From assembly GCF_001692325.1 (NCBI RefSeq), contig NZ_LXKN01000018.1, forward strand, positions 496,001 to 560,000: a stretch of 64,000 nt of DNA. Reading direction: 5' to 3'. The notes under the pieces are model-generated. The model was not told the DNA's origin, did no database searches, and saw nothing but the letters and a program-made list of their open reading frames with translations. Shown here one piece after another: positions 34,028 through 42,253 of the stretch. A program made the translations under genes and the position numbers. Positions within the stretch are counted from its first letter, which is position 1; every line of letters begins with the position of its first letter. This DNA is from Rhizobium sp. AC27/96 (lineage in GTDB: Bacteria > Pseudomonadota > Alphaproteobacteria > Rhizobiales > Rhizobiaceae).

Positions 34028-34821
34028 GCAGCGCCTCCCAGATAGGCTTCGATGACGCGCGGATCGCGGGCCACTTCATCCGGTGTACCCTCGCAAAGAA
34101 GCTGGCCGCTCGCCATGACGAGGACGCGATGGCACAGGCGCGTGACCATATCGATATTGTGCTCGATCAGAAGAAAAGTGACGCCGCGCTGGTTGATGTC
34201 GCGGATGCGGTCGATGATCGTCTCAAGAAGCGTCGCGTTGACGCCGGCTGCCGGCTCATCCAGCAGAATGAGCGCGGGATCGGCCATCATCACGCGGGCA
34301 AGCTCCAGAAGCTTGCGCTGGCCACCCGAGAGCACCCTCGCAGGCTCATGCGCCAGCCGCGTCAAATGGACGAGGTCAAGCAATTCCATGGCCTTCGCCT
34401 GGGCCGCCTTCTCTTGTGCGGCGACCTTCATGGGACGCAGGAAGTTGGACAATAGCCGCTCGCCGGACTGCCCCTGGGCAGCGAGCATGATATTGTCGAG
34501 AAGCGTCAGATTGGGGAAAGGACGTGGGATCTGAAACGTTCGGCCGAGGCCGCGGCCGATACGGCGATGAGCCGCCTCACCTGCAACAGACGCGCCGTTC
34601 AAAATGATATCGCCGCTGCTCGGCGCAACGCTGCCGGCGAGCAGATCGAACATCGTCGTCTTGCCTGCGCCATTGGGGCCGATGAGGCCCAGAATTTCGC
34701 CTTGCCGTATCTGGAATGAAACGTCGTTGACGGCGGTGACACCGCCGAAACGCCGCACCACATTCCTGGCGCTCAGAACAGGCCGGGCTTCCTCCCCTTG
34801 CCGTTCACTTGTCGTACTCAT
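34024..34821 (-). CDS. Branched-chain amino-acid-type ABC ATPase (LivG-like)
   Basis: A 265-residue ATPase: Walker A GPNGAGKT (48-55), Q-loop in GLGRTFQIPRPFPNLTLLDNI (the LivG-typical wording), signature LSGGQRKLLELARVM and Walker B ALILLDEPAAGV. First gene of the leftward transport operon; its start faces the GntR gene across a 120-base divergent control region. Confidence 0.93.
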   Translation of the reverse strand: MSTTSERQGEEARPVLSARNVVRRFGGVTAVNDVSFQIRQGEILGLIGPNGAGKTTMFDLLAGSVAPSSGDIILNGASVAGEAAHRRIGRGLGRTFQIPRPFPNLTLLDNIMLAAQGQSGERLLSNFLRPMKVAAQEKAAQAKAMELLDLVHLTRLAHEPARVLSGGQRKLLELARVMMADPALILLDEPAAGVNATLLETIIDRIRDINQRGVTFLLIEHNIDMVTRLCHRVLVMASGQLLCEGTPDEVARDPRVIEAYLGGAA

Positions 34822-34872
34822 GAGATCCCTCTGGTCGGGAAACGGTCAATGCCGCACCCTGATTATTTGATT

Positions 34873-34894
34873 TGTGATCACACTTGCATTGATC
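34873..34894. promoter_or_regulatory. Candidate GntR operator in the liv/GntR divergent region
   Basis: TGTGATCACA at 34873-34882 is a perfect 10-base palindrome; a second GATCAC follows with its centre 15 bases on (34891-34894). They lie midway between the two divergent start codons, where a FadR-subfamily repressor could control both operons. Confidence 0.5.
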
Positions 34895-34941
34895 ACGCTA
34901 ATCAGCTTTAATCTTCTCCGCAAGCCAAAAAGGGATTTCGA

Positions 34942-35676
34942 ATGCAAAAGGCCGCCGCCGAAAAGAGCGATCCGATTGCCGCACAGCTTGCGCCCGTTGG
35001 CCGCGAGACCGTCCAGGATCGTGTCTATTCCGAGCTGCGCCGCGCTTTGATCGGCGGCTTGTTCGAACCCAGCCAGGTGTTGACGATCCGGGGGCTGGCC
35101 GATGCGCTGATGACCAGCACCATGCCGGTGCGCGAAGCTCTCGGACGACTGATCACCGAAAAGGCGCTCGAAGCTCTGCCCAACCGCTCCGTGCGCGTGC
35201 CGCCCATCACGCTGGAGCGCATGGACGACCTATTGCGCGCCCGCATCCTGATCGAGGGCGAGGCTATTGCGCTGGCGGCAACCCGCATGACCCCAAAGCA
35301 GATATCGACCATCGAGACCATGCTCAGCGAATGGGACGAGATGCGCGCGCTGAAGCAAAAGAAGGATGTCGACCGCGAGGTGACGCTCAACCAGGCCTTC
35401 CATTTCGAAATCTACCGCGCCTGCGGCTCGGCAGTGCTCATCCCTATGATCGAGAGCCTATGGCTGCAATCGGGACCCTGCATCCGCGTCGCCATCTACG
35501 CTTTTTCGGATGCCGGCGAAGTCGACACGGCCCATTACCACCGCACCATCGTCAAGGCACTTGCCAGACAGGACGCCAGGGAAGCTCGCGAAGCACTGGT
35601 CGCCGACATCAGCCGCCCCTTCGTGTTCCTGCGCAACAAACTGGAAGCCGATTCCAAGAAAGGCACATCCGTATGA
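34942..35676 (+). CDS. GntR-family regulator, FadR subfamily (FCD domain)
   Basis: A 244-residue protein. A winged helix occupies residues about 18-85 (VQDRVYSELRRALIGGLFEPSQVLTIRGLADALMTSTMPVREALGRLITEKALE) and an all-helical FCD ligand domain follows, with the metal-binding histidines expected in FHFEIYRACGS and in the final HYHRTIVKAL. FCD regulators usually sense organic acids with a bound metal. It is divergent from the liv operon and its stop overlaps the next start, so it likely controls both directions. Confidence 0.88.
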   Translation: MQKAAAEKSDPIAAQLAPVGRETVQDRVYSELRRALIGGLFEPSQVLTIRGLADALMTSTMPVREALGRLITEKALEALPNRSVRVPPITLERMDDLLRARILIEGEAIALAATRMTPKQISTIETMLSEWDEMRALKQKKDVDREVTLNQAFHFEIYRACGSAVLIPMIESLWLQSGPCIRVAIYAFSDAGEVDTAHYHRTIVKALARQDAREAREALVADISRPFVFLRNKLEADSKKGTSV

Positions 35677-36161
35677 GCCACCGCGCCATCAAGATTTCCG
35701 AACAGCGCTCCGGCCTTAGCGTGTTCGCACCGCTTCTCGACGCAAAGGCGCCCGATAATGCCGCCTTTCTCTGGAATTATCTGAGCGAGCCCCGCATCGT
35801 TGCCGGCATTCATGCGATGTGGACCGGCCCGGAAATTTCCTGCCCGATCCCTGCCGCACACCTGAAGGGCGCCTCCTATGCCGCTGCACTGCCGGCTGAA
35901 AACGCGACGCTGACGCCACAGCCCGGCGATATCGTGCTGAGCTATGTGCCGCCGCGCATGTGGGGCGGCAATCCCGATGCGATCTTCGACATCGGCCTGT
36001 TCTATGGGCCGGGTGCGCGGCTGCTCTTCCCGATTGGCTGGCTCGCCGGCAGCGTCGTCGCGCAGGTCCGGCCAGAGGAGCGCGAGCAGTTCGCTGCCGC
36101 CTGCGGCATCATCCGCCGTAACGGTGCCTGCGACGTGAGTTTCGAGCGTGCGGAGATCTGA
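35673..36161 (+). CDS. DUF3830 (cyclophilin-like) family protein
   Basis: A 162-residue soluble protein whose sequence fits the DUF3830 pattern: NAAFLWNYLSEPRIVAGIHAMWTGPEISCPIP in the first half, then PGDIVLSYVP and IFDIGLFYGPGARLLFPIGWLAGSVVAQV. The fold is cyclophilin-like, but the isomerase residues are not conserved in this family and no enzyme activity is established. It begins inside the regulator's stop codon (ATGA), the first of five genes that end with a LivK-like binding protein. Confidence 0.7.
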   Translation: MSHRAIKISEQRSGLSVFAPLLDAKAPDNAAFLWNYLSEPRIVAGIHAMWTGPEISCPIPAAHLKGASYAAALPAENATLTPQPGDIVLSYVPPRMWGGNPDAIFDIGLFYGPGARLLFPIGWLAGSVVAQVRPEEREQFAAACGIIRRNGACDVSFERAEI

Positions 36162-36162
36162 G

Positions 36163-36516
36163 ATGACAACGGAAGCCGACGACAGTTTCGAGCTCTTCGA
36201 TCTCCGTGTCGAGGCCGTTATTCCGGAAGGCAAGCCGATCTATTGCGGCGCCAAGGCCGGTGACTATTTCGAACTCAAGGGCGAAATGCTCTCGCTGCCA
36301 CCGGGCCAGGGCTTTTCGATCTATTCCATTTCCGCCGTGCTGCCCTTACTGGCGGCGAAACAGCGGCCGACCCACAAGAATGACTGGATGACTTCGGACG
36401 CGGAAATCGCCTGCCCCGACCCGAACTGCGCAAGCCGGCTGCGGATCGTCAGGACGGACAAGCGGCGGTTCAGCCATGCCGAAACAACGGCCGTGCCGTT
36501 GCCCGAAGGAGAATAA
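36163..36516 (+). CDS. TIGR04076-family small protein
   Basis: A 117-residue protein: FELFDLRVEAVIPEGKPIYCGAKAGDYFELKGEML, then SIYSISAVLPLLAAKQRP, then AEIACPDPNCASRLRIVRT with two cysteines. This order (a strand-rich start with a cysteine, a middle ALLPLL helix and a closing CPDP strand) fits the small TIGR04076 family, often found beside aldo/keto reductases. No biochemical role is known to me. It starts 1 base after the previous stop. Confidence 0.6.
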   Translation: MTTEADDSFELFDLRVEAVIPEGKPIYCGAKAGDYFELKGEMLSLPPGQGFSIYSISAVLPLLAAKQRPTHKNDWMTSDAEIACPDPNCASRLRIVRTDKRRFSHAETTAVPLPEGE

Positions 36517-36522
36517 ACACAG

Positions 36523-37578
36523 ATGCATGCCCAGACCTTCGAACTGAGCCCCGGATACAGGATTTCGCGCGTCATCCGCGGCGGCTGGCAGCTGGCCGGA
36601 GGCCATGGCGCCGTCGATCGATCACAGGCCGTTACCGATCTGATCGCTGCCTTCGATGCCGGTATCCGCACCTATGACTGCGCCGATATCTATACCGGCG
36701 TCGAGGAGCTGATCGGCGAGGCGCGAGAGCGGCTTTTCAACGAGCGTGGCGCCGAAGCGGCAAAAGCCATGAAGGTGCACACCAAGCTTGTGCCGGATCT
36801 GGAGAAGCTTGCCACCATCGACCGTGACTATATCGGCGGCATCGTCGACAAGTCGCTGCGCAAGCTCAAAACCGAGCAGATCGATCTCGTCCAGTTCCAC
36901 TGGTGGGACTATGCATTGCCCGGCTATCTCGACGCGCTTGGTTGGCTTGACGAGATGCGCCGGGAGGGGAAGGTACGCAACGTCGGCACGACGAACTTCG
37001 ACACGCCGCATATCGCCGAAATCCTCAATGCCGGCATCCCCCTGGTCAGCCAGCAGCTGCAATATTCGGTTCTCGATCAGCGGCCCACCCATGGGCTCGC
37101 GCAACTCGCCGGGGAAAATAACGTCAAGTTCCTCTGCTACGGCTCTGTGGCCGGCGGCTTCCTCAGCGACAAATGGCTGGGACAGCCCGAGCCGGAGATG
37201 CCGCTCGAAAACCGGTCGCTGGTCAAATACAAGCTGATCATCGACGATTTCGGCGGTTGGGACCTGTTCCAGTCGCTGCTCGGCACGCTGAAGACAATCG
37301 GCGCGCGGCACGGTGTCGACATCGCCACCATCGCCAGCGCCTGGGTGCTGGAGCAGCCGCTCGTCGCCGCCGTCATCGTTGGTGCGCGTAATCAGGCGCA
37401 CGCCCTCGCCAACGCGAAGATCATGGATATCGAACTATCCGACGAAGACCGCCGGCAGATCGCAGCGATCATCGACCGAGCCCGTGGGCCGGAAGGCGAT
37501 GTCTATACACTGGAACGCGACCGCACCGGCCGGCACGGTTCGATCATGCACTACAACCTGAATGCGGGGAAGAAATGA
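36523..37578 (+). CDS. Aldo/keto reductase
   Basis: A 351-residue (beta/alpha)8 NADPH-type oxidoreductase with the catalytic tetrad Asp52, Tyr57 (in YDCADIYTG), Lys88 and His126 (in DLVQFHWWDY). The start ATG at 36523 is 6 bases past the previous stop and follows GAAGGAG. The length is a little more than the 300-330 typical for the family, with an extended C-terminus (TLERDRTGRHGSIMHYNL). It reduces or oxidises a carbonyl in the pathway of this operon; the substrate is unknown. Confidence 0.9.
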   Translation: MHAQTFELSPGYRISRVIRGGWQLAGGHGAVDRSQAVTDLIAAFDAGIRTYDCADIYTGVEELIGEARERLFNERGAEAAKAMKVHTKLVPDLEKLATIDRDYIGGIVDKSLRKLKTEQIDLVQFHWWDYALPGYLDALGWLDEMRREGKVRNVGTTNFDTPHIAEILNAGIPLVSQQLQYSVLDQRPTHGLAQLAGENNVKFLCYGSVAGGFLSDKWLGQPEPEMPLENRSLVKYKLIIDDFGGWDLFQSLLGTLKTIGARHGVDIATIASAWVLEQPLVAAVIVGARNQAHALANAKIMDIELSDEDRRQIAAIIDRARGPEGDVYTLERDRTGRHGSIMHYNLNAGKK

Positions 37579-38003
37579 GCCAGGGTTCAACACTATTCGA
37601 GAAGGCCAGCGCCGAAGTTCTTGATTTCCATCGCTTCTTCGAAGCCTGGTACGACGCTGCAACCGCCGACAGCACCGATTTCGGCCGCTGCGAACGCACC
37701 TTCGGCGGAGCCTTTCACATGATCCCGCCGACCGGCCGCATGTTCGACCGCGCCGAGACCATCGAGCTCATCCGTGCAAACCGGGCGACGTTTCAGGGCA
37801 ACTTCACCATTGAGATCTCAGATATCCGCGCGAGCTACGAAACCGGGGACACCATCGTCCTGACCTATGTCGAGGCGCAGATGCGCGCCGGAAAATACAG
37901 CCGGCGTCAGGCAAGCGCGATCTTTACCGCAAGTTCATCGGCACCCAACGGCGTCGAATGGCAGCATCTGCATGAAACCTGGTTGCAGATGCCGGACAAC
38001 TGA
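37575..38003 (+). CDS. NTF2-like (SnoaL/DUF4440-type) protein
   Basis: A 142-residue single-domain protein with the cone-shaped NTF2-like fold: a starting helix FHRFFEAWYDAA, GAFHMIPPTGRMFDRAETIELIRANRA, and closing strands IVLTYVEAQ, WQHLHETWLQM. Such proteins bind or isomerise small ligands. No obvious catalytic dyad can be assigned. It overlaps the reductase gene by 4 bases, so it is coupled to it. Confidence 0.7.
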   Translation: MSQGSTLFEKASAEVLDFHRFFEAWYDAATADSTDFGRCERTFGGAFHMIPPTGRMFDRAETIELIRANRATFQGNFTIEISDIRASYETGDTIVLTYVEAQMRAGKYSRRQASAIFTASSSAPNGVEWQHLHETWLQMPDN

Positions 38004-38055
38004 CAGGTTCTCAAAAACCAAAATGAAAATCGTTGACCGAACAAGGGGAACAAAG

Positions 38056-39312
38056 ATGAAAAAAACGATATTTCAGATCACCACGGCCCTGACTCTCCTG
38101 GCCGCTGCCGGTGCCGCCAATGCCGCCGATTGCAAGGTGACCGTCGGCCTGGTGATGGAACTGACCGGCCCGGCCGGCGAATACGGCCAGGCGGGTGCCA
38201 AGTCCGTCGAGATGGCCTTCCGCGACATCAATGCCGCCGGCGGTGTGCATGGCTGCGATCTGGCCACGGATACCCGCGACAGCCAGAGCCAGGGCAATGT
38301 CGCCGTCGATGCGGCGACACAGCTCGTGCAGGTCAAGAAGGTGCCGGCTATTATCGGCGGCATCATCTCCTCGGTTACGATCCCGATCCTGACCTCGGTG
38401 ACCGCACCCGCCAAGATCGTACAGGTATCGCCTGCCGCCTCCTCGCCGACGCTGACGGCGCTCGGTCGCGACGGCAAGACCAACGGCATCTTCTTCCGCA
38501 CCATCACCTCGGATTCCCTGCAGGGGATCGCGGCGGCGAAATATGCCATCGACAAGGGCTTCAAGAAGCTGGCGATCATCCACGTCAACAGCGACTTCGG
38601 TGTTAACATGGTCGCGGAATTCTCCAAGGCCTACAAGGCGCTCGGCGGTACGATCGTCTCGACCACGCCCTATAATGAGAAGCAGTCGAGCTATGCCTCG
38701 GAAGTCACGGCCGGCATGTCCGGCAATCCTGATGGACTCTATCTGGTCAGCACGCCGGTCGACGGCGCGACGATCGCCCGTACCTGGATCTCGCAGGGCG
38801 GCCCGCAGAAATTCCTGCTCAATGACGGCATGAACAGCCCGGACTTTATCGATTCCGTCGGCGCCGATTACCTGAAGGACGCCTACGGCACCTCCTCGGG
38901 CACCACTCCGACGCCATCGACCGACTATTTCAACAAGAACTACAAGGAGTTCTCGGGTATCGAGCCCTCCAATCCGGCCGCCGACCGGGCCTATGATGCC
39001 GGGGCCATCGTCGGGCTGGCGCTGGCGATCACCGGCGACGACACGTCCAAGCTGAAGGATGCGATGTTCAAGGTCGTCGACCCGAAGGGCACGCCGATCT
39101 ATGCCGGCAAAGAGGAGTTCGCCAAGGCCCTCGGCCTCATCAAGGACGGCAAGCCAATCCACTACGAGGGCGTCATCGGCCCGGTCTCCTTCGATCAATA
39201 TGGCGATATCACCGGCCCGTTCCGTCTCTGGAAGATTGCCGACGGCAAGGTCGCGACCGATGGCGAACTGTCGATGGAAGACGTCTCGTCGCTCAAGGAC
39301 AAGATCAAGTAA
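38056..39312 (+). CDS. LivK-type periplasmic substrate-binding protein
   Basis: A 418-residue binding protein with a signal peptide (MKKTIFQITTALTLLAAAGAANA) and the LivJ/K fold (VTVGLVMELTGPAGEYGQAGAKSVEMAFRDINAAGG, then AIIGGIISSVTIPILTSV, and VNSDFGVNMVAEFSKAYKALGGTIV). It should deliver ligand to the livGFHM transporter, whose genes lie on the other strand 3-7 kb away, with no binding protein of their own. The binding protein is thus in the divergent operon with the enzymes. Start ATG 38056 follows AAGGGGAA. Confidence 0.92.
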   Translation: MKKTIFQITTALTLLAAAGAANAADCKVTVGLVMELTGPAGEYGQAGAKSVEMAFRDINAAGGVHGCDLATDTRDSQSQGNVAVDAATQLVQVKKVPAIIGGIISSVTIPILTSVTAPAKIVQVSPAASSPTLTALGRDGKTNGIFFRTITSDSLQGIAAAKYAIDKGFKKLAIIHVNSDFGVNMVAEFSKAYKALGGTIVSTTPYNEKQSSYASEVTAGMSGNPDGLYLVSTPVDGATIARTWISQGGPQKFLLNDGMNSPDFIDSVGADYLKDAYGTSSGTTPTPSTDYFNKNYKEFSGIEPSNPAADRAYDAGAIVGLALAITGDDTSKLKDAMFKVVDPKGTPIYAGKEEFAKALGLIKDGKPIHYEGVIGPVSFDQYGDITGPFRLWKIADGKVATDGELSMEDVSSLKDKIK

Positions 39313-39450
39313 GCTCAGCGACGTCACCCTACAAAACTGCGAGGTGCTTCAATCGGAGCGCCTTGCCTCTGAAAATCCCCGAGCGATCTCTTTCGATGGC
39401 GGACATATGGAGCCAGCTATCGGGCGTAGGTTTTGGAAGAATATCCGCAA

Positions 39451-40749
39451 ATGTCCAGCCATATTGCTCGCCCCACCAATCCGACGCTTTGGACGCTGAC
39501 GGCCGGCCCTGCCCCTGACCTCGCTCACGGTGCATCGTCGCGTTGTGACGTTGTGGTGATCGGCGGCGGCTTCACGGGGCTGACGGCCGCGCTCCATCTT
39601 CTCCGCGCCGGTCGCTCCGTCACCGTTCTCGAGGCCGGACGGCTAGGGGCTGGCGCAAGCGGTATGAATGCCGGCTTTGTAGTCCCGAATTTTGCCAAGG
39701 CAGATCCGGCGACGGTTCGCCAAAAGCTGCCCCGCGACAAGGCGGATGCGCTTCTATCGCTCGTCGGGACGGGGGCCGATCAGGTCTATGCAACGATCGC
39801 CGAGGAAGGGATCGCCTGCGATGCCGCGCAAACCGGCTGGCTGCAGCCGGCCTATGGCGAGGACATGGCGGGTGTTCTGCGGCAACGTGCCCGCGACTGG
39901 GCAGGGCTCGGCCGCCCCGTCGAATTCCTCGATGCGCACCAGATCCATGCCGAGACAGCAATGGAGATCTATTCCGGCGGGTTGATCGACCATTCCGGCG
40001 GAACCATCCATCCCCTGAATTATCTCTACGGCCTAGCGCAGGCCGTAACCCGGCGCGGCGGCACTATCTGCGAAGAGAGCCCGGTCGGGAAGGTCGTTCG
40101 GCGCGGCAATGGCTGGCTGGTCGTCTTCGCGGATAGAGAGATCGAGGCGGATCAGGTTATTCTCGCAACTAACGCCTTCACGGGCGGCATCGCATCGCGC
40201 ATGGGGCGCACCGGTGTGCCGCTCCGGGTCTACCAGGTGGCAACCAGGCCGCTCGACGCAGAAACCGTTGTACGCATTGCGCCGCACCGGCGGCCGGTTG
40301 GCGACACCCGTTCCAATCTCTTCACCTACCGGCTGGATCGCGACAACAGGCTGATCAGCGGCGGCATGGCGATCAATCCGATAGGCGCCTTCGAGCGGGT
40401 GGGTCGGTCCGTCGTCGATCGCCTGGTGTCCGAACTCCGCCTTCCCCGCCATCCGGGCGTCGAAATCGTCTGGACCGGCGTAGCCGTGATGACGCCGGAT
40501 TTCCTGCCGCATCTTTATCGTTTCGGTGACGGCTTTTTCGGCGGCATCGGCTGCAACGGCCGGGGTATCGCAATGACCGCGCAGCTTGGCCGCGTACTTG
40601 CCAGACTGGCGCTTGGCGAACCTGCCGCGTCCCTGCCGATCCCTCTCAAGACCGCGCGCGCCCTGCCTTTTCACGGTCTCACGCCGCTCGTCGCCTCGCT
40701 GGCGCTTGCGCATGCGCGTTTTGACGACTGGCGGACTAACCGGCTTTGA
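39451..40749 (+). CDS. DadA-type FAD-dependent amine/amino-acid oxidoreductase
   Basis: A 432-residue flavoenzyme: FAD turn CDVVVIGGGFTGLTAALHLLRAGRSVTVLEAGRLGAGASGMNAGFV (residues about 32-75) and a C-terminal GFFGGIGCNGRGIAMTAQLGRVLARL, the DAO-family closing motif. It oxidises an amine or amino acid to an imine. The frame starts at TTG 39433, but ATG 39451 is preferred for spacing. It lies 138 bases after the binding-protein gene in the same direction, so it is probably part of, or next to, the same unit. Confidence 0.85.
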   Translation: MSSHIARPTNPTLWTLTAGPAPDLAHGASSRCDVVVIGGGFTGLTAALHLLRAGRSVTVLEAGRLGAGASGMNAGFVVPNFAKADPATVRQKLPRDKADALLSLVGTGADQVYATIAEEGIACDAAQTGWLQPAYGEDMAGVLRQRARDWAGLGRPVEFLDAHQIHAETAMEIYSGGLIDHSGGTIHPLNYLYGLAQAVTRRGGTICEESPVGKVVRRGNGWLVVFADREIEADQVILATNAFTGGIASRMGRTGVPLRVYQVATRPLDAETVVRIAPHRRPVGDTRSNLFTYRLDRDNRLISGGMAINPIGAFERVGRSVVDRLVSELRLPRHPGVEIVWTGVAVMTPDFLPHLYRFGDGFFGGIGCNGRGIAMTAQLGRVLARLALGEPAASLPIPLKTARALPFHGLTPLVASLALAHARFDDWRTNRL

Positions 40750-40800
40750 CCGGCAGGCGCAGCCAATCCTCATGCGGGATATCTCTTCCAACGCAGATAT

Positions 40801-40821
40801 TATCTATTCATTCTATAGATA
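40801..40821. promoter_or_regulatory. AT-rich inverted repeat TATCTAT-N7-ATAGATA
   Basis: Perfect 7-base arms around a 7-base spacer, 103 bases before the SfnB-like gene at 40924. The arrangement suits a dimeric LysR- or TetR-type regulator. A related TATCTATT occurs at 46593-46600, before the binding-protein gene at 46645. Confidence 0.45.
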
Positions 40822-40923
40822 AGGAAAACACGAACCGGGCGCTTCAACAAAAACGAAATGGCTTTCCTCGTAGCGCGCCTTTGAATGCTGCATCGTGGCG
40901 CCGAATGAAATCGGAGTCGGCCC

Positions 40924-42141
40924 ATGAACGCGCAATTGCACCATCTCAACTCGACGCATCCGCAGGCCACGTTGCTGGAGACGGAGCAGCAGGCATTGGC
41001 TGTGGCACGCGAGCTTGCCGAGCATTTTGCATCAACGGCCTCCGACCGCGACAGCGAAAGGCAGCTTCCCTTCGCGGAGATGGATATTCTGGCGCAATCC
41101 GGGCTACTGGCGATCACGGTTCCCGAGGAATATGGCGGCCTGGATGTCTCGAATGCCACGCTGGCGGAAATCACCGCCATTCTGGCGCAGGCGGACGGCT
41201 CGATCGGCCAGATCCCGCAGAACCATTTCTATATACTGGAAGCTTTGCGCGTCGACGGCTCGGAAGATCAGAAGCGCTACTTTTTCGGCCGCGCCCTGGC
41301 CGGTGACCGTTTCGGCAATGCGCTATCGGAACGCGGCACGAAAACGGTCGGCCACTACAATACCCGCATCACCCGAGACGGCCCCGGCTACCGCATCAAC
41401 GGCCGGAAATTCTATTCGACGGGCGTTCTCTTCGCCGATTGGGTCACCGTCTTCGCCCTTGATGAAAGCGACAAGCTGGTCATGGCCTTCGTTCCCAAAG
41501 GAACCGAAGGCATCGATATCATCGACGACTGGGATGGCTTCGGCCAGCGTACCACCGGCAGCGGCACCACGGTCCTCAACAATGTCTATGTGAATGCTGA
41601 CCATGTCGTCCTTCACCACAAGGGGTTCGAGCGGTCGACGACGATCGGCTCGGTCGGCCAGATCATCCATGCCGGTGTCGACCTTGGCATAGCCCGAGCG
41701 GCCTTTGCCGAAACGCTGGATTTCGTGAAAACCAAGTCACGCCCCTGGATGGACAGCGGCGTGGAGCATGCATCGGACGACCCGCTGACGATCACCAAGA
41801 TCGGACAGATCGCTATTCGACTGGAAGCAGCAACCGCGACCATCGAGCGCGCCGGCCGAAAGGTGGATGCGGCCCAGGTCGAAACAACAGAAAAGAGGGT
41901 GATTGAGGCAACGCTGGCGGTCGCTGCGGCCAAGGTGCTGACGACGGAGATCGCCATCGAAGCGACGAACACGCTGTTCGAACTGGCCGGGACGTCGTCG
42001 GTCAAGCTGGATCTCAACCTCGACCGCCACTGGCGCAATGCCCGCACTCACACGCTGCATGATCCCGTGCGCTGGAAATATCACGTCGTCGGCAATTATC
42101 ATCTGAACGACGTCATCCCCCCGAAGAACGGCGCGCTCTGA
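40924..42141 (+). CDS. SfnB/DszC-like acyl-CoA dehydrogenase-fold flavin oxidoreductase
   Basis: A 405-residue protein with the three-domain acyl-CoA dehydrogenase layout: DILAQSGLLAITVPEEYGGL in the helical N-domain, GHYNTRITRDGPGYRINGRKFYSTGVLFADW in the middle sheet, and a helical C-domain (TLFELAGTSSVKLDLNLDRHWRNARTHTLHDPVRWKYHVVG). The last segment with HWRN..THTLHDP is the hallmark of the monooxygenase branch (SfnB, DszC) that uses reduced flavin and oxygen, not acyl-CoA. It likely acts on an organosulfur or similar compound. Between it and the preceding gene lies an inverted repeat. A paralogue lies at 43922. Confidence 0.85.
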   Translation: MNAQLHHLNSTHPQATLLETEQQALAVARELAEHFASTASDRDSERQLPFAEMDILAQSGLLAITVPEEYGGLDVSNATLAEITAILAQADGSIGQIPQNHFYILEALRVDGSEDQKRYFFGRALAGDRFGNALSERGTKTVGHYNTRITRDGPGYRINGRKFYSTGVLFADWVTVFALDESDKLVMAFVPKGTEGIDIIDDWDGFGQRTTGSGTTVLNNVYVNADHVVLHHKGFERSTTIGSVGQIIHAGVDLGIARAAFAETLDFVKTKSRPWMDSGVEHASDDPLTITKIGQIAIRLEAATATIERAGRKVDAAQVETTEKRVIEATLAVAAAKVLTTEIAIEATNTLFELAGTSSVKLDLNLDRHWRNARTHTLHDPVRWKYHVVGNYHLNDVIPPKNGAL

Positions 42142-42197
42142 GCGAGGCCTAAGCGTCCTCTCCATCGATGGGGATAACCAGTCACCGAGTGCCCAGA

Positions 42198-42239
42198 GAC
42201 GGCGACTTGAGAGCGTAAGAGCGCCCGCAAGTCGCCGTC
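42198..42239. terminator. Strong bidirectional hairpin between convergent genes
   Basis: GACGGCGACTTG (42198-42209) and CAAGTCGCCGTC (42228-42239) pair perfectly over 12 bases. It serves the rightward SfnB-like gene and the leftward nucleobase permease gene. Confidence 0.75.
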
Positions 42240-42253
42240 GTTCATTGCTGGCC

